A stretch of DNA of 64,000 bases from the NCBI GenBank assembly GCA_022559845.1, contig CM040128.1, positions 175,018,413 to 175,082,412 of the forward strand. The letters are read 5' to 3'. Below, in pieces: positions 31,369 to 43,387 of the stretch. Positions within the stretch are counted from its first letter, which is position 1; each line of letters begins with the position of its first letter. Under the pieces are notes generated by a model. The model did no database searches. It saw nothing but the letters and a program-made list of their open reading frames with translations, and was not told where the DNA came from. The stretch comes from Amorphophallus konjac. Lineage: Eukaryota > Streptophyta > Magnoliopsida > Alismatales > Araceae. The translations under genes were made by a program, and so were the position numbers.

Positions 31369-33960
31369 GGTATATCAAATAGTGTTTAGCAGAAAGGCAG
31401 ACCAAGTCTGCTTGGAGCTCTAACGATGCATGAGATGATCTTCGGATCTAAGGTCTCCTCCCAGAACTAGATCTCCGTAATATGTCTGGCTCTTGAGGAA
31501 TATTTTTATCTTGAGATTTGATAATGTGCTTATTGCCTATCAATCTGAAATGCTTCATGATTGATCTTGATATTGTGTTACCCTCTGTGTTCATTGATTG
31601 AACTACCTATTTATATGATGCATCCAGAACTATTTTTAACTTCATCAGTCTTCATGATATTTTTCATGTCATACTTGTTTTATCAAAAATCATGCTTTGT
31701 CCTCCCTACCTTTTATAAGGGAGAGACTACAGTTTCTTGTTAAGTTCAATTGATGAGTAAATGCATGACAAACATTGCTTGAATGTGAATATGAGAATAT
31801 TCTATTTTTGATTGAGCTCATGCTTAAAGATGAGCATTGTGTTGAGGATTCTTGAGGGCGGGTTCTTATTCTTTACTCACCTCCTGCTCTGTTCTAAAGT
31901 CAATGATTCACCTTGTTGAAAAAGGAGGTTGAAGTGAAATGTGTAATACTGTGTATAGAGTTCAGCCCAGTTCAAAAAGGGATTTATAAAATTTGTAAAG
32001 CATGATTCAGACTTGTGTTTTATCTCCTTTTCAAATCTGAAATATTGCCCACTCATTCAAACGGAGAAATGACAATAAAATTCCTGTACCTTGCTCTTGT
32101 GAAATGACATTCTTCTATACTACAGTTCAAGTACAAATTGCCACTTGCATTTAAACAATGGCATGACTACATATTGCATGCCAAGCTTTGGCATTTGAAC
32201 AGTAGCATGCTCAGCATAATCATGCATGTAGTGCATGTAAAGCATAGAGTGAAATTTGCATGCTGCACTCATATTTACATCAGATATAAAATTTTGTGTG
32301 CATGCTTTTGAGGTATGCCTTGTGTGTTGCATCCTCCCAAGTATGCTTACATGCCATCACTTCATGGTATATCAAATGGTGACAAGAAGGAGGGCAGGTT
32401 AAGCTTGTCTAAGTGGTATCACCATGCGAGAGATTGTGCCTCCGCCTGGTACCATGAGTCACTGTCCATGTTCTACCGAAACTTCTTTGAGTATTCAAAT
32501 GCCCATGGACATAGATAGGGATAATCATATGCATGTTTCTTTTAAGAATCAATTGCATAATATCAGCATGTAAAAACCCAAAAAGAACATTTGAACTTCA
32601 TGCATACATTTACGGGGAGTTGAAACGTCTATGATTTTTGCATTTAAGTTGCATGTTTTAATGTTGTTGATTAGAATGCATCTGTGTTGATTCTAAATTG
32701 CAATAAAATGAGATTTTGCTCAAACAGAATGATTGTTTTGAAAAATTCCTCTGTCTGTTACCTCTGCGTCTACGCACTGATGGAATTGCATCGACCCAAC
32801 ATGTCATTTTAGTCAAATCTTGGTTTCTAGCGGAACCTCCTAAGTCGACTTACTGATTAGGCTAGGTCGACTCATCTATTTGAAGATTAACATTTTCATC
32901 TATTTCAAGCTGATCTGTAATCTTTAATGGTCATTCCTGCTTATATGTCTCAATGCCAATCTGGAATGCCTAATTATATGTTATTCACTTTCATTCCATG
33001 GCTAGGAGAGTTTGACTTGATTGATCTTGTGAAAATTTTTGGATTAGAATACAAGAAGGATGAAAACCTTGTAGGTGTGCCTTGAAGATAACAAGTGTGA
33101 AGTAATCTCTCCATCCAAGAAGTCAAGGTACACGGGCCATGGTGGAAGTCATGGATTCGTTCAAGAATATAATTAAAAGCTTCCATCCAAAGAACTCAAG
33201 TGCTATCCTCAACACTTCCTGTAGAACAAATTCTGTTCTGATGACAATAGCATCTGAAACTCTTAGACTATGGATAGCTTGAAAATCTTGTTGCTTGAAT
33301 GAATGTGTCTGGGGTCTACATGCATGTAAGTAGATTTGCATTGCATCTTATTTGTCATAATGCATGTAGCGTCATATTGAGGGGGAGTCATCATTGTAGT
33401 CATTATTTTACCCCGTCAGTGCTTCATCATTACATGTTTCCTTGGTATATCAAATGCTAGCATGTAGAAGGACTGACCAAGTCTTTCTGAAAGCTGTCAG
33501 TATGCGTGAGAAAAATCCTCTGCCAGGTACCAAGGTTAGCTGTTCATTCATCCTAGGCCACATCATTTAGAATTTCATGTATTCATCTGCTTTACTCTAC
33601 ATTGTCAAATGCATTTTTTGTGCACTTAGACATAAGCATGCCAGTTGGAGTCAAAGGGCTTTAGCTTGTTCGAATGAATGGCAAGATTGAGGGGGAGTCA
33701 GTACAGATTTGATCTGTACACCTGCACATGTCATGTCTGAAATTGATGCATGCCATTTTTCTTGAAAATCCCAAAAAAAATCCTTGAACTTGATGCATAC
33801 ATGTAGGGAAATAAGCATGTTTAAAATTTTGCATTATGTCCTTTGAATGGACATGTCTTCAGAATGCATACATGTTGTTCTGTTTGATGTTTCTTCTGAG
33901 TGAGAGTAGTGCGTCGACGCCATGCACTTTCTGCGTCGACGCAGCTATTCAATCTTGATG
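31369..33960 (+). repeat. Diverged long-period (about 1.0-1.2 kb) tandem repeat in el6
   Basis: TGGTATATCAAAT plus a following AGAAGG/GACCAAGTCT block recurs at 31369, 32367 and 33442. A second marker, CCCAAAAA...TGAACTT.ATGCATACAT, recurs at about 32577 and 33770. A third, TGCGTCTACGCA/GTGCGTCGACGC, recurs at about 32765 and 33910. The markers keep the same order, which indicates two to three old tandem copies. Confidence 0.6.
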
Positions 33961-35556
33961 TACCTATTCATCTCTTCAATTATTTCTCATCTGACTTGAA
34001 CTGTGATCATCCCTCCCACATGTGCATAATGTCTATCACCTTCTCAACAAACATTTATTGAAAATCTTTTCATGAGGAGGAACTCTCATGTGCAAATCTG
34101 ACTGTTTTCATACACTTAGGGGGAGCTTGAATTTAATGTTTTCTTCTTAGAGCTTCCTACTAATATTTTAGACCAACCCCAAATTGAATTAATGGTTTGG
34201 AGTATATAAACCTTAAATTTGGGTTTAAGGGTCTTGAATATGACCATCTTAGTGTATGGAATAGACTTAAAACAAACATAAAGAAATGTGACCTCACCTC
34301 TTCCTAAAATCTGAATTTTGAATATATTGGGGGTTACCCAGGTTAAAGGACTTTACACTGAGTATTATTTTTAAACATTGAAAACGGTATGATGTATTTG
34401 AAAGGGAAAATGCCTAATAACTAAAAACACATGCTTGCAGAGTAATGACTTCGACCAACTGAGAAGCTATGGACCCTTCACCAAAGAAGTGATGGGAACC
34501 AAGTCATGACGTAACGGTCTAGTTACCTCTATTTAAAAATTGTTGAGAAAAATCAAAACAAAAGGCAAAGCAATGGCTGAAGCTCATTGAGGAACCATGT
34601 CCCTTCATCCAAGAAGTGACGTGGACTGTGTCATGATAGGGCAAGCCACCTCTGTTCATGAATGAGACAGGATGGTAAGTGAAATCTGAATAACTGGGGA
34701 GTCTGGCATCTGATCAATGCATCTCCTCATGTTAAAGGAGTACACTAAACTTGATTGTTCTTGGAAAATGGGAAAATTGAATTCAAATGTAAAATCAATT
34801 TTTGTCTAGAAAGAAAAAGAATTTCAAAGTGTTGACCCTAAAAAGAATTCTGCACCTTAAGATGTTTATCTTTAATACTAGTTAAAATTCTTTCTAGGGG
34901 TATCTCATGAAATCTTTAAGAAAGATGAAAAGGAATGTGGGCGAGACTTTTGATCTTAATTAATATGTTTCCGTTCTATTAAATATGCTAGAACATATTT
35001 TTAGGGCTCTTACACCTAGATTTTGGGCTTATAAACTTTGAACCATTACTGCTTAATATGGTCTTGAACTATGCTACTCTAAAAGGAGAATATTGCTTCT
35101 TCATATGAAAACCCCTTATGTGTGAGCCTAGTTTGATGCGTCATTCCTTATGAGCTGTTCAATCCCTCCCCACTACAACTCTTTACTTCAGCTCCTATTT
35201 TCAGCTTGCATAAGTTCCTCATCGTGTATATCTCCTTCTTGCATTAATTTTCAAACTTTCGATGGTCTCACATGAGAAGTTAATGTGAAGTAATTATCAT
35301 GTCGATTCCTTGGAGTCATCATGTTTCGTTGCAATTGATATCCATTTATGTTCATGCATATAGTTAGATTGCATTTCCTATTTCCATGTAATGCATAGAA
35401 AACACAAAAATCTGAAAACTTGAAAAATAAAAAAATTACTCATTGGCTGCCCATCTTCCATTGATCTGACTCTCATGCTTTGGATTTTGCTGCATTCCCA
35501 ACTGCTCTTGTATATTGCTGCTCCAGAATTCAGGGCATATAACCCAGCTTGGGGGG

Positions 35557-35660
35557 CCCAACAATTGGGGACCCAACAGTGGACCCAACAAACAGGGGGA
35601 CCCAACAAGCCCGTTGCTGAATAGTGCAATCTATTTTTTTGCCATGGAAGGGACCCAACA
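35557..35660 (+). repeat. Cluster of five GACCCAACA words (LTR-end words inside the element)
   Basis: CCCAACA occurs at 35557, 35572, 35584, 35601 and 35654, four of them within GGGACCCAACA or GGACCCAACA. The first reads GGCCCAACAATTGGGG, close to the el6 LTR/primer-site junction GACCCAACAATTGG. They lie about 240-340 bp before the 3' LTR. Confidence 0.7.
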
Positions 35661-37569
35661 AGCTGTCTATCTGCTCACCTGCTTGTGCTTGGAATTTAAG
35701 CTTTTAATCTTCTCATGCAACCCCATATGCTCATATTCTGACTTTGTAATTGGCCTTAATTTAAGCCCTCTTTGCTGATGGCAAAGGGGGAGATGTTTTG
35801 ATGAGTCATTGCCTATTTTAGGACTATATCTCTTTAAGAAATGACTCATGATGAACTCATAATGACTCATAGTTGCCATCATCAAAAAGGTGGAGAATGA
35901 TGGGCATGTGTGGAACATGCTTGATTCTATTATTTTGATGATGTCTGACCATGAGTCATTGATGAGTCTTATATGGACTTGATGATGCCAACGTGTATAA
36001 GTTTCAGGTCAAAGCCAGCGCATTGTGTCATATGATATGGTGCATTGAAGTTGAGCCATGTGAAGATAGAAGATAGGCTATGAGGTTTGAATTGATGCAA
36101 TGGTCTCATGTCATGCAACAGCAAGCAAACAACAAAGCCAGCAGCAGTAGCCAACCAGCAAGCTCACGTTTGAAAAAGTAGCAGAAATGAGAATGCAAGT
36201 AAGGAGCGTTGGATATGCTCAAACAAAAGAGCAAAGGGCTTTCCTCTTAGTGAAACCAAGTTCAAGAAGATTGGAAAATCATCAAGGGCAAGGAACTATG
36301 GATTGGATGTCATTAAGGTGCAAAGGCTTGAGCAGAAAATCAAGAGAATCATAGGCTGTGTCGACCCCACAACTTACAGCGTCGACTCCTTCTCACGTCA
36401 AAGGAAGTTTAGCCAGCCAAAGGCAAATGCTCAATGCTGCGTCGACCTCACCATCAAGCTACGTCGACGCGACCAAGCTCGCAGGACAACCAAGTCAAAG
36501 AGTTGACCCATGGTATCGACCTATAACAACCCAAGATTTGAGTACCGAAAAAGAACCGACACGACTCGAACCTCGGCCCGCCACCCACGAGCCCGAAGAC
36601 TCGGAAGGGTTAAAGGATGGTGTGAGGGTACACGAGAAACTAAAATAACTACAGAGCTAGCACAATAATCTAAAATAATGTAGGAATTAAATAATTAATC
36701 ACTAAACAGCTACAAGGTCCAAAGTATCTCATGTCCAATATAAGTACAGTCAACAGAAAGAAAAGTACAAGTACACGGGGCATGCCCCAGCTCTGGCAAC
36801 TGGCGACTATCCCTGGCTACTGGAACCGTGCTGAAACTCTGATGAGCCTCTCGACGGCCCCACCTCACCTGAAAACATAGGGGTGAGTCTCATTTCATTA
36901 GCTCAGTAGGGATCCCGCGGACCCCCACCTCGTGACGAGAGAATGAAACAGCAAGGTGTAAACTAGCACGAAAGGTAACGCTACCTAACGAAAGTATGAT
37001 AGTAGCAACAAGCAATAATAAATAAATGAAAAAGCTCTCTACAACTATCCGTACCGAACAAACCAACCCTGAACCGGTGGGGAAAGCAAGCCCGTACCTG
37101 CCAAGAGACAGGAGCACAACCCACTAGAAGCAAAGCCAGATGCGTCCCCTGATGTCTTACACCGCGCCTCAGTGTCTCCCTACATGCCCCAGGGGGAGAC
37201 TGAGACACACAACAAGTACCACGAACGAGGACTAGCTGGGGTCGCGCTCGTCAGCATAGGTCCCACTGCCCCCAACTATGTGTGCACACACAGACCATGT
37301 GCTCTAGGTCAGGCCCTCTAACTAGTTCTTCCCCCCAGCCCGGATGCACGCTGCAAAGACGAGGGGTCCTACGGTAACCAGCCTAAAAACTGGCTCTCTC
37401 CGGGTAACACTCTCCACCTCTCCCAAGTGGGTCCGCACACGCGTGCACAGGAAAGCTACGTCTCGTGGACAGGTCACTGGAGGTGAGACTCAACTCACGG
37501 AAACCACTGATCGAAAGGAAATGGAGCGGCGATCCACCCGGGACTACCCTCAACTTGGTGGCCCTTCCT

Positions 37570-37975
37570 GGACCGCAAAATAGGCCTAGCGGTCTAAGAC
37601 CGCTAGGCTCAGCCAAGCGGTCAAGCCATGACCGCAAGGAGGAGAGCCACAGGGGGGAAAGCGATCTATCGCCAGGCCACTACCCCAACCAAACGGTCCT
37701 CAGCGGACCGCAAGGCATAAGGTAATGGTCATGCCCTGACCGCAACCATGCATGTGACTCCCAGTGGTCGAAAACACGCACCCCGAGGGTGCTCTAACCA
37801 ACGAGGCAAACAATCATCTTCTCGCCGCTACCCAAGGGGTAGCGGTCAATCGCGAGACCGCTTACCAGACCTAGCGGTCCCCTGGGGATCGCTAAGTCCA
37901 ACCGACATAAAAAAATGCCTAGCAACCGCCTGAGGGCTGCCAAAGGGGCCTAGCGGTCCCTAGTAGGACCGCAAC
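37570..37975 (-). repeat. AGCGGTC/GACCGC dyad repeats in solo LTR 2
   Basis: Words such as TAGCGGTC and GACCGCTA or GACCGCA recur about ten times, often as facing pairs 5-20 bp apart (for example TAGCGGTCTAAGACCGCTAG near 37588). This part has no counterpart in the shorter solo LTR 1. Confidence 0.7.
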
Positions 37976-38525
37976 CCCAACCCGAGCCCGAAAACGGCGG
38001 GAACGGCCAAAAAACCCGATCCACGCCCCGATCATCCCCCGATGATGGGGAAACAAAGGGGAATTCATGCCCAACCCTCCTAGCATGATTCTACACCCAT
38101 AGATCGATCAAAAACCCCAAGAAATGAGAGATCTGGCGCTCAAACCCCAAACATGCATTTTCACCCTCCCGGCTCAAATACGCCCCTCTCAGCCACTCCT
38201 CGGGCTAGAAATCGTGGGGAATGTCGGAAAGAGGGCAAGGATCTGTCCCCCTACCTCAAGAAAGCTCGAAATCCACTAGATCACCGCCGATCTTCAAATC
38301 TCGGCCAAACACGATCTCCATGCCCCACACCGCGAGAATGGCACTGTCACGATCACCTTGCCGCCACCGTCGTCACCACGCTGCTGCCTTGGTCCGCCGT
38401 CCATCACCGGAGGAGGAAGGGCACCGCGAGTTTGGATAGGGGAGAGCTTGCAATGGTCGGTCACTTACGGGGGAGAAAAGAGAAGAAGAAGAAAGAAGAA
38501 AGGAAAAAGAGAAGAGAAAAATGGT

Positions 38526-38533
38526 TATTTATA
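38526..38533 (-). promoter_or_regulatory. Solo LTR 2 TATA box
   Basis: TATAAATA on the minus strand is preceded by the same AAAATCC context as the TATA box of solo LTR 1 and lies about 250 bp from the minus-strand LTR start. Confidence 0.5.
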
Positions 38534-38836
38534 GAAAATCCAAAAAATATAGAAAATATAGAAAATTAGGAAAAATCATTTTCTCGATCCTCGAAATATG
38601 CTCAATGCACTGGTAGCATCCCGGAGTAGGAGAACGCAATGGTTTACCCTGCACAGGGTTCCGAAGGCTTGTTAGGGTAAAACACGCGTAAACCGTAAAA
38701 CATGCCCCGGGACCCCCGAAAGTGTTCCGAAACTCACGGATCTAGATCCAAAAAATGTCCAAAAAACCCGGGACATTACACGACCCCTCCATGCGAAGCC
38801 TTTGCCACGCGAGGTTGCGTCGACCCCATCGTCTCA

Positions 38837-38850
38837 TTGCGTCGACGCAA
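38837..38850. repeat. Perfect 14-bp palindrome TTGCGTCGACGCAA
   Basis: The self-complementary word lies in the el6 3' LTR and belongs to a set of GTCGAC-centred palindromes also seen at 33911, 33932 and 36465 in the same element. Sirevirus LTRs are known for palindromic motifs, and these are likely candidates. Confidence 0.8.
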
Positions 38851-39725
38851 TCAAGCAAAGCTGAGGAAAAACAACAAAGGTGACGATTCATGAGACAAGG
38901 GTGACAAATAGGCTGTAGGGCTGACAAATGACGCATAAGGGTGACAAATACATATACAAGGGTGAAAAATGGCTTGCGGAGCTGAAACTTGTAAAATCTA
39001 CATCGTTGCATCAACGCAACGGTCCTATGCGTCAACGTAGTGAAGCAGAAATGGCTCAAATATGCACAAGGCAGATAAAACAAGTCAAAGGCGATGACTG
39101 TCGGAGACAAGGGTGACAAATAGCTATGCAAAGAAGATAAATGAGTTATAAGGGTGAAAAATGTCTAAATAGTGCTAACAAATAGCTCATATCTATGACA
39201 GATGGCCCGTAGATGAAGGCTGTGCCAACGTAATGCCATCACTGCGTCAACGTTGTCAATGCCAATGCGCCAATAGACTCTAGGCCACATGAAGCTGTGT
39301 CAACGAAATGGTCTTGCTATGTCGACGCACCAGAAGATTTTCAAGCCGAAATATGTATTTCCTACAATGTTTCAAAAGGGTGCCAGAGGATGAAAATATG
39401 ACCCGTAAACCTTCAAAATCCGTGAGGTCTGGAGGAGGTTCCTAGGACTGACACTGTCCCTATCATCACAAGTGATCAGAGCAATCTTTTGGACAAGGTA
39501 TCTATCTAGGAAATGACTCCTTCTCTGCAGTCTAGTCTCCTAGAGTCAGCTAGAAAGATTTGAGTCTGAAAAAGAAAAATCTTCTAGGACAGAAGGTTGT
39601 CCTTCCCTTTATGCCAGCAAATGGAAGCTCAGTTACAGTAGGGACTCATGGTCAAACTCCACTTCTTTATTTCAGCCGATCTAATTTCAAAAGCCTTGGA
39701 GGGAAAATTTGTTACCTCCTCCTTC

Positions 39726-39733
39726 TATAAATA
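39726..39733 (+). promoter_or_regulatory. el6 3' LTR TATA box
   Basis: TATAAATA in CCTTCTATAAATATGGAGC lies about 1.3 kb before the LTR end. The antisense LTR at 42103-43387 has TATATATA in a matching CTTCTATATATA context. Confidence 0.6.
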
Positions 39734-41036
39734 TGGAGCTACAGCCACTTGAGAAAAGTTGGCCGAGCAATGCATTAAGGTAGTATCCTTTAGCTCATCC
39801 CTAGGAGAGAAAGAGAAAGATGAAGAGAGGAAGAAAAGAGTGAGCAGCCCTGCCCTTCATGAGAAATATCAGAAAAGAGAGAGAGAGAGGTGTGAGGTCC
39901 CATCTCTGGTCCGGCCCCATCCAGAGGTGAGACGGAGAAAATGAGAGCTGAAGAGTAGAAGCCAAGTTCTATAGAAATGGCTTCATGACCTCATCTGAAG
40001 CTAGATTTGGCTTTTCAATTTCGCCTTGTGTTTTCTATTTTTTTTTCTTTGTTTGAAACTCTGAATCCTTGTAAGTGTGTGTTGTGTTTACAGCATCTCC
40101 GGTGCTCAGTTGTAGAGACCGGATGTGGGTCTGGCTGAGTCCAACAGTGTGTGCATGGAGCTACGTCCCCATGTTTTCTCATTGTACTTGCGCCGTGTTT
40201 CTTGTTTTTCCTTTGTGTGTGTGTGTAGGGGGGGGGGCTTGTCCCCGTGTGCTGCGTTTGCAGCGTGAAGACCTTGTCCTCGTGAGGAGCTTGCTCCTGG
40301 TGTGCTTGGGGCGTCGTCCCCGTATGGTGCTATGAATCAGCACCGTGAGGACTCTGTCCTCGTGAGGACTCCATCCTCGTGTGCCCTGTGGGGCTTGTCC
40401 CCGTTGCTGCATTTGTAGCGTGTAGTGAAACATCACCGGGTTTGGTGAGGGGTGGATGTAGGTCTACAGGTTTACAGACTGAACCACCTTAAAAATCAAT
40501 TGTGTAGTGGTGTGTCCTTGTGTGATTGCTTCCATTTCTTCTACCTCCATTTCACAAGGTTCTATAGTTTTATTTCTACATTTTTGTTGGCCGAACATTG
40601 CACATATTCTGAGCCATCCAATATTTACCAGCATTCTTGCTGAATGAACATAGGATCACACCCACATCCATGAGAGGTCATCTTATACCTAAGAAAGATC
40701 CAATGATCAATGTTATTCCGCTGTGTGTTTCTTAGGGAACCTTGCAATCTCAGGTTCTCACCTTAAGTTCAGCAAATCAGTGCTTGTGGTGCAACGGACT
40801 TGTCTAACTGTTGGTTGTTCATTACGTATTCCTTCTGGTGATCAGCTCTCAATCTTGAGTAGCTTGATACGTTGTGGATCTATATCAAGCACTTACATGT
40901 CCAAGTATCAATACTATATCCGCTGTGTTCAAACTAGAACTTTATCTGGTCAGATGAGTTTTTAAGAGGGCATATTTTTAAGGGATCTATTTACCCCCCC
41001 CACTAGATCCAGTTGCACCTAACAAGGGACCCAACA

Positions 41037-42102
41037 TGTTATACCTCCCTTCATCTTACTCATAAAATTCCATTTGACCCCTTTGGGAGCAACTTAAGTT
41101 AGTATTGAAGCTAAACACTTGATATTTCAGAGTTAACCCCATGGATTTAGCAATCATTTTTTCCTTTTTATTGCTACCACTTTCTGATTTTCTTTTGGTC
41201 CTTAATTTTAAGAGCAATCAGGTGTAGTACACACCTTTTGGCATAAGGATGCACGTTGATCAGACGTCAGCACCTCGAGTTACTCAGTGTGACTAATCAT
41301 TTTGCTACATTTTGTACAGAGGTAGCACACCACTTCATGACTTTGTCCACTCCACATCAGTGGTGAAGGAACTTAGTTTCTTAGTGAGCTATATGCCATT
41401 GCTTTGCCTTTATTTTCAAGATTTTACGTAGTGATAACAGTGGCACTTCATGACACTGCCCACTAAACTTCAGAGGTAAAAGATTAAGTGTTTCTCAATG
41501 GACCATTGTCATTTCTCTGAATTGTATTGCCTTGGGAATTTTCATATTTAAGAAGCAATACTCAATTTAAGTTCATCACCCAGGGATGCCATATGGTATA
41601 AGAAATTTTCAGATTTCAGTAGGTAACACAGGACACAACATGCACAGACTGGTTGAGGTCCATTAATTCTGAATATAAGCATTTTCAAGACCTTTATCTT
41701 TAAACTCATAAATTTATTAAGCTCAAACCAGCTAAATGTACTTGTTAATCACAGAGCCTTATAATAGAAGATTCTTACATGAAGTTTGCTCAGGTTTATG
41801 AAATTAACAGTCAGAATGGAATCCTCCGGAGTTCAGACTGGTTCCGGAAAATTCTGTGAAGCAGAAGGTGTCTCTTTGATGTTCACAAGACATTACTGGG
41901 ACTCCTCCTGAGAAAACAGACTCCAAGAATATTTCTAGAAGACTCCCCCTGAACAAATGCAGGGAACAACAACAACAAAAAATTTCACAACCAGAAATTG
42001 TGAGCTCAGTGTAATTTCAGAGGAATCAAACCATGAAATAGGAGTGAAGATTAGATGGGTAGTCATTTCAGACAGATTTTAGAAGATGAGAGTGTAGCTT
42101 AG
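41037..42102 (-). mobile_element. Old antisense Sirevirus internal sequence (host of el6)
   Basis: Read on the minus strand, this segment matches the untranslated interiors of el4 and el6. It has GAGTAACTCGAGGTGCTGACG where el4 has GAGTAACTAGGGGTGCTGGC near 25542, plus AAGAATCTTCTATTATAAGG and the following GTTTGAGCTTAAT block. No coding frame is present. The left end is cut by el6 at 41036, and the right end meets an antisense LTR. It could be the remainder of one element together with that LTR, or an older element into which the LTR inserted. Confidence 0.65.
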
Positions 42103-43387
42103 TGTTAGGTCCCCCGGGGTGCAACCAGATCTAGAAGGGGGGGTTGAATAGATCCTGTCAAAACATTGACCCAATTAAAATCTTAACTTATAAGAACACA
42201 AACTACTGCTAGAATGCAAATAAAATACTTAGACATAAGTCACAGCGGGTCTAGTAGAGTGGTTCAAGTCAATAAAACAAGACAGCCATACACAAGGAGC
42301 CAACAAATTACTGTATGGAGAAGGTTGACGTTGACGCAGCAGAGTAGAGAGGTCGACGCAGCCTCTCTATGAGTTTTGCTATTAGACAGATTCGAAGCTC
42401 ATCAAACGCCTAGTGTATGTGTAGACAAGATAACTTGCCCCTGGCCTGGGTGGACTCCCTAGTACCTGTGTGCAAGGATGCAGCAGGCAACTGAGGAAAT
42501 TCAAGTGTAGTGTGAGAGGCAAGGGATGTGCAGATAAATCATTCTGAGTGCAAATCTGTTATGCTTCCTGTCCTGTGAATGGGGGAAAGAAGAAATGGAT
42601 CAATCACACAAAGCACACCCCATTACACTAGATGTTTTTAGGGTGGTTCGGTTGTAGACCCACAACCTACGTCCACCCCTCACCGAACCTGATGAGGCTT
42701 TACCACACGCTGCAAATGCAGCACCACACGGGGACGACGCCCCACTCACATACGCGAACAAAGGAAAAGAAGAAAAGAAAGTAAGCTGCAAGTGTAGCAG
42801 AAAAACTAGAACTGAGAAAACCACTAGCTGTGGCTGCAGATAGAAATCTGGAAACTGGTGGCTGAAGCTTTAGACAAAAATCAAACAGATTTTTTCTTTT
42901 AGGCTCAAACTTCTGTAGGGTTGCTTTCTCTCACGGTTGGTCTCTCTTCTTTCTCTACTCTTTACAGCACTGGTCTGGGTCGGACCAGGGCTGGGCTGCT
43001 CTCACTCCCTTCTTTTCTTTCTCATGAATTTTATCTTGAATGCTCAAGGGCGTGGCTGTCTTCGAGGGTAGCAGCTACATCAGCAGCTTCTCCAATGGAA
43101 GCTTTATGTATATATAGAAGAGCCAAGTAGAAAGATTTCCCTCCAAGAAAATCTGTAGTAAGACCGATTCAAATTTGAAGTGATTTCCTTGAACTCTGAC
43201 CTTCTTTCAGCAAAGCTTGATTTGATCCACCGGACATAAGGGAGCAGATGGGAGAGGAATTTTCCCTCCAAAATCATCTATTCCTTTGAGGCAAATGTTC
43301 TGCAAGAAGTTGACTTGAGCTGACATTGCTTCTCAACTAAGTCCAAGGATAGGATGGTGGTAGACTGAGAGTGGACTACATTTGAAG
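42103..43387 (-). repeat. el7: antisense Sirevirus LTR piece, cut by the CACTA element
   Basis: On the minus strand it ends with the Sirevirus LTR terminus CTATTCAACCCCCCCTTCTAGATCTGG-like sequence and CCTAACA, here TGTTAGG at 42103-42109. It shares the CCACCCCTCACCGAACC and GCTGCAAATGCAGC segments with el6. No primer site follows its end. The upstream half is missing at 43387, exactly where the CACTA begins, so the rest should lie beyond the far end of the CACTA, outside the window. Confidence 0.75.
43109..43116 (-). promoter_or_regulatory. el7 LTR TATA box
   Basis: TATATATA on the minus strand sits in CTTCTATATATACATAAAGC, matching the context of the el6 TATA box at 39726. This helps align the two LTRs. 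Confidence 0.5.

Larger units (their letters stand above)
31012..35897 (+). other. el6 untranslated interior, no gene
   Basis: Nearly 4.9 kb without a convincing frame on either strand. It contains long-period repeats (31369-33960), several GGGGGAG purine tracts (33379, 33700, 34118, 35784), palindromes built on GTCGAC (32842, 33911, 33932) and a cluster of GACCCAACA words (35557-35660). The stretch 34170-34760 matches el4 near 25100-25600 in diverged form. Confidence 0.7.
36517..38785 (-). mobile_element. Solo LTR 2 (36522-38780) with CGACC target duplication
   Basis: It shares its ends and overall layout with solo LTR 1: TATAACAACCC (TGTAACGACCC there) at one edge and GGGACATTACA at the other. 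Homologous blocks include the CGAACC-GCCC-CACGAGCC segment and the GTAGCATCCCGGAGTAGGAG segment. CGACC flanks it on both sides (36517-36521 and 38781-38785). The second base of the terminal TG has become A, a G-to-A transition. At 2259 bp it is about 1 kb longer than solo LTR 1; the extra sequence holds repeated AGCGGTC words. It is antisense to the host LTR of el6. Confidence 0.86.
30289..41036 (+). mobile_element. el6: non-autonomous Sirevirus, 5' LTR interrupted by el3
   Basis: A partial 5' LTR (30289-30997) is followed by a TGGTATCAGAGC primer site (31000-31011), about 4.9 kb of untranslated interior and a 3' LTR (35898-41036) that itself contains a solo LTR. The LTR ends GGACCCAACA in both copies. 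The 5' LTR lacks its first 2 kb or so, and the break coincides with the right end of el3, so the missing part should lie left of el3, outside the window. No gag or pol frames survive anywhere in the interior. This is a large non-coding element that would have relied on helper enzymes. Confidence 0.82.
35898..41036 (+). repeat. el6 3' LTR (about 2.9 kb without the nested solo LTR)
   Basis: It starts TGATGGGCATG after the purine tract AAAAAGGTGGAGAA and ends GACCCAACA at 41036. Between them are GTCGAC-rich repeats (36357-36480 and 38815-39320), a solo LTR (36522-38780), a TATA box (39726) and a 3' part that matches 30289-30997. Purine- and GT-rich low-complexity tracts lie near 39760-39900 and 40215-40240. 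Confidence 0.82.
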
